Positions 63,034 to 64,000 of a stretch of DNA of 64,000 nt are shown in pieces. How positions within the stretch are numbered: position 1 is the stretch's first letter; every line of letters begins with the position of its first letter. The stretch covers positions 1,488,001 to 1,552,000 of the forward strand of contig NZ_CP067112.1 of the NCBI RefSeq assembly GCF_016615815.1, given 5' to 3'. The notes beneath the pieces are model-generated. The model was given only the letters and a program-made list of their open reading frames with translations. It did no database searches and was not told where the DNA came from. Position numbers and translations under genes: made by a program. Source of the stretch: Luteimonas sp. MC1572 (lineage in GTDB: Bacteria > Pseudomonadota > Gammaproteobacteria > Xanthomonadales > Xanthomonadaceae).

Positions 63034-64000
63034 ATGGCCGATTCATTCGCAACCCGCGACGTTCTCGACGTCAACGGCCGGTCCTACACCTTCGCAAGCC
63101 TCGCCAGGCTGGGTCAGCGCTTCGACCTCGCCCGCCTGCCCTACTCCATGAAGATCCTGCTGGAGAACCTGCTGCGGCACGAGGACGGTGGCATGACCGT
63201 CGGCACCCACCACATCGAGGCGGTGGCCACCTGGGACCCCAAGGCGGAGCCGGACACCGAGATCGCGTTCATGCCGGCGCGGGTGGTGCTGCAGGACTTC
63301 ACCGGCGTGCCCTGCGTGGTCGACCTGGCGGCGATGCGCGACGCGGTGACACGCCTGGGCGGCAGTCCCTCGCAGATCAACCCGCTGATCCCGTCGGAGC
63401 TCGTGATCGACCATTCGGTGCAGGTGGATGTGTTCGGCCGCGCGGATGCGCTGGACCTCAACGGCAAGATCGAATTCGAACGCAACAAGGAGCGCTACGG
63501 CTTCCTGCGCTGGGGCCAGAACGCGTTCCAGGACTTCAAGGTGGTGCCGCCGAACACCGGCATCGTCCACCAGGTGAACCTGGAGCACCTTGCGCGTGTG
63601 GTGATGGAGCGTGAAGTCGACGGCGCGCTCTGGGCGTTCCCCGACACCGTGTTCGGCACCGACAGCCACACCACCATGATCAACGGCATCGGCGTGCTGG
63701 GCTGGGGAGTGGGCGGCATCGAGGCCGAGGCCGCGATGCTCGGACAGCCTTCGTCGATGCTCATCCCGCAGGTCGTCGGTTTCAAGCTCACAGGCAGGAT
63801 GCCCGAGGGCGCCACCGCGACCGACCTCGTGCTCACCGTCACCCAGATGCTGCGCAAGCACGGCGTGGTGGGCAAGTTCGTCGAGTTCTTCGGCGAAGGA
63901 CTGCAGCACCTGCCGCTGGCGGACCGCGCCACGATCGGCAACATGGCGCCCGAGTACGGCGCCACCTGCGGCATCTTCCCGGTCGACGCAGAAGCCGTCC
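63034..64000 (+). CDS. acnA: Aconitate hydratase A (3' end outside the window)
   Basis: First 322 codons of AcnA; the frame stays open to the window edge. [92 protein letters not shown] and [33 protein letters not shown] are AcnA/IRP signatures. The three cluster Cys lie beyond the edge. AAGGAG Shine-Dalgarno. In E. coli AcnA is the stress-induced isoenzyme to AcnB. Confidence 0.95.
   Translation, partial: MADSFATRDVLDVNGRSYTFASLARLGQRFDLARLPYSMKILLENLLRHEDGGMTVGTHHIEAVATWDPKAEPDTEIAFMPARVVLQDFTGVPCVVDLAAMRDAVTRLGGSPSQINPLIPSELVIDHSVQVDVFGRADALDLNGKIEFERNKERYGFLRWGQNAFQDFKVVPPNTGIVHQVNLEHLARVVMEREVDGALWAFPDTVFGTDSHTTMINGIGVLGWGVGGIEAEAAMLGQPSSMLIPQVVGFKLTGRMPEGATATDLVLTVTQMLRKHGVVGKFVEFFGEGLQHLPLADRATIGNMAPEYGATCGIFPVDAEAV

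Overview
The window is GC-rich, gene-dense chromosomal DNA with the gene content and order of a gammaproteobacterium of the Xanthomonadaceae (Lysobacteraceae), closest in style to Luteimonas, Lysobacter or Thermomonas. That placement is inferred from protein wording and synteny blocks (clpS-clpA-infA-aat, nudJ-mnmA-hflD, acnB-acnA, ppsA/ppsR, tadA-orn), not from a database search. No insertion sequence, prophage, CRISPR array or clear genomic-island boundary was seen.

Layout. 1-6 kb: housekeeping genes (tadA, orn, divergent ppsA/ppsR, a DUF1249 gene, a 57-residue small protein, tRNA-Glu and tRNA-Ala) plus a 428-bp gene-free stretch holding two inverted copies of a nested-hairpin repeat. 6-12 kb: a five-gene copper-resistance operon on the minus strand (DUF411 lipoprotein, CueR-like regulator, YHS-type copper ATPase, multicopper oxidase CopA, CopB) behind a MerR-type promoter. 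12-19 kb: a Rossmann-fold protein, a PepSY/cytochrome b561 pair with a downstream two-component system, an SDR, a beta-CASP hydrolase and a VIT1-family transporter. At 19.1 kb, between convergent genes, lies a sequence that looks like the chromosomal dif site, so this window may span the replication terminus.

19.8-38 kb is a low-oxygen respiration block read left to right: hemN-fnr; qNor nitric oxide reductase, NnrS, SirB2-like protein, copper nitrite reductase NirK with a fused cytochrome c, NirV and SCO; then the cbb3 oxidase operon ccoNOQP, a small membrane protein, ccoG, fixH, ccoI, ccoS and a SafE-like gene. Three FNR-type sites with class II geometry tie hemN, norB and ccoN to the encoded Fnr. 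The gene set turns nitrite into nitrous oxide; nitrate reductase and nitrous oxide reductase are not in this window. Copper handling (CopA/B, SCO, CcoI, NirK, cbb3) is a shared theme.

38-41 kb is an arsenic island: arsR-acr3 facing arsH-arsC across a symmetric bidirectional promoter. 41-64 kb is mostly core: rarA, lolA, ftsK, ald, trxB, a COG3146 gene, aat, infA, clpA, clpS, nudJ, mnmA, hflD, a DUF4956/unknown-protein pair, a PPP-type phosphatase, acnB, a vapBC toxin-antitoxin pair and the start of acnA, which runs off the right edge.

Regulatory themes seen directly: several genes have a TANNNT element ending exactly 7 bp before the start codon and no Shine-Dalgarno, the geometry of leaderless transcripts; and an intrinsic terminator sits just ahead of the ald start codon, suggesting leader-based control.
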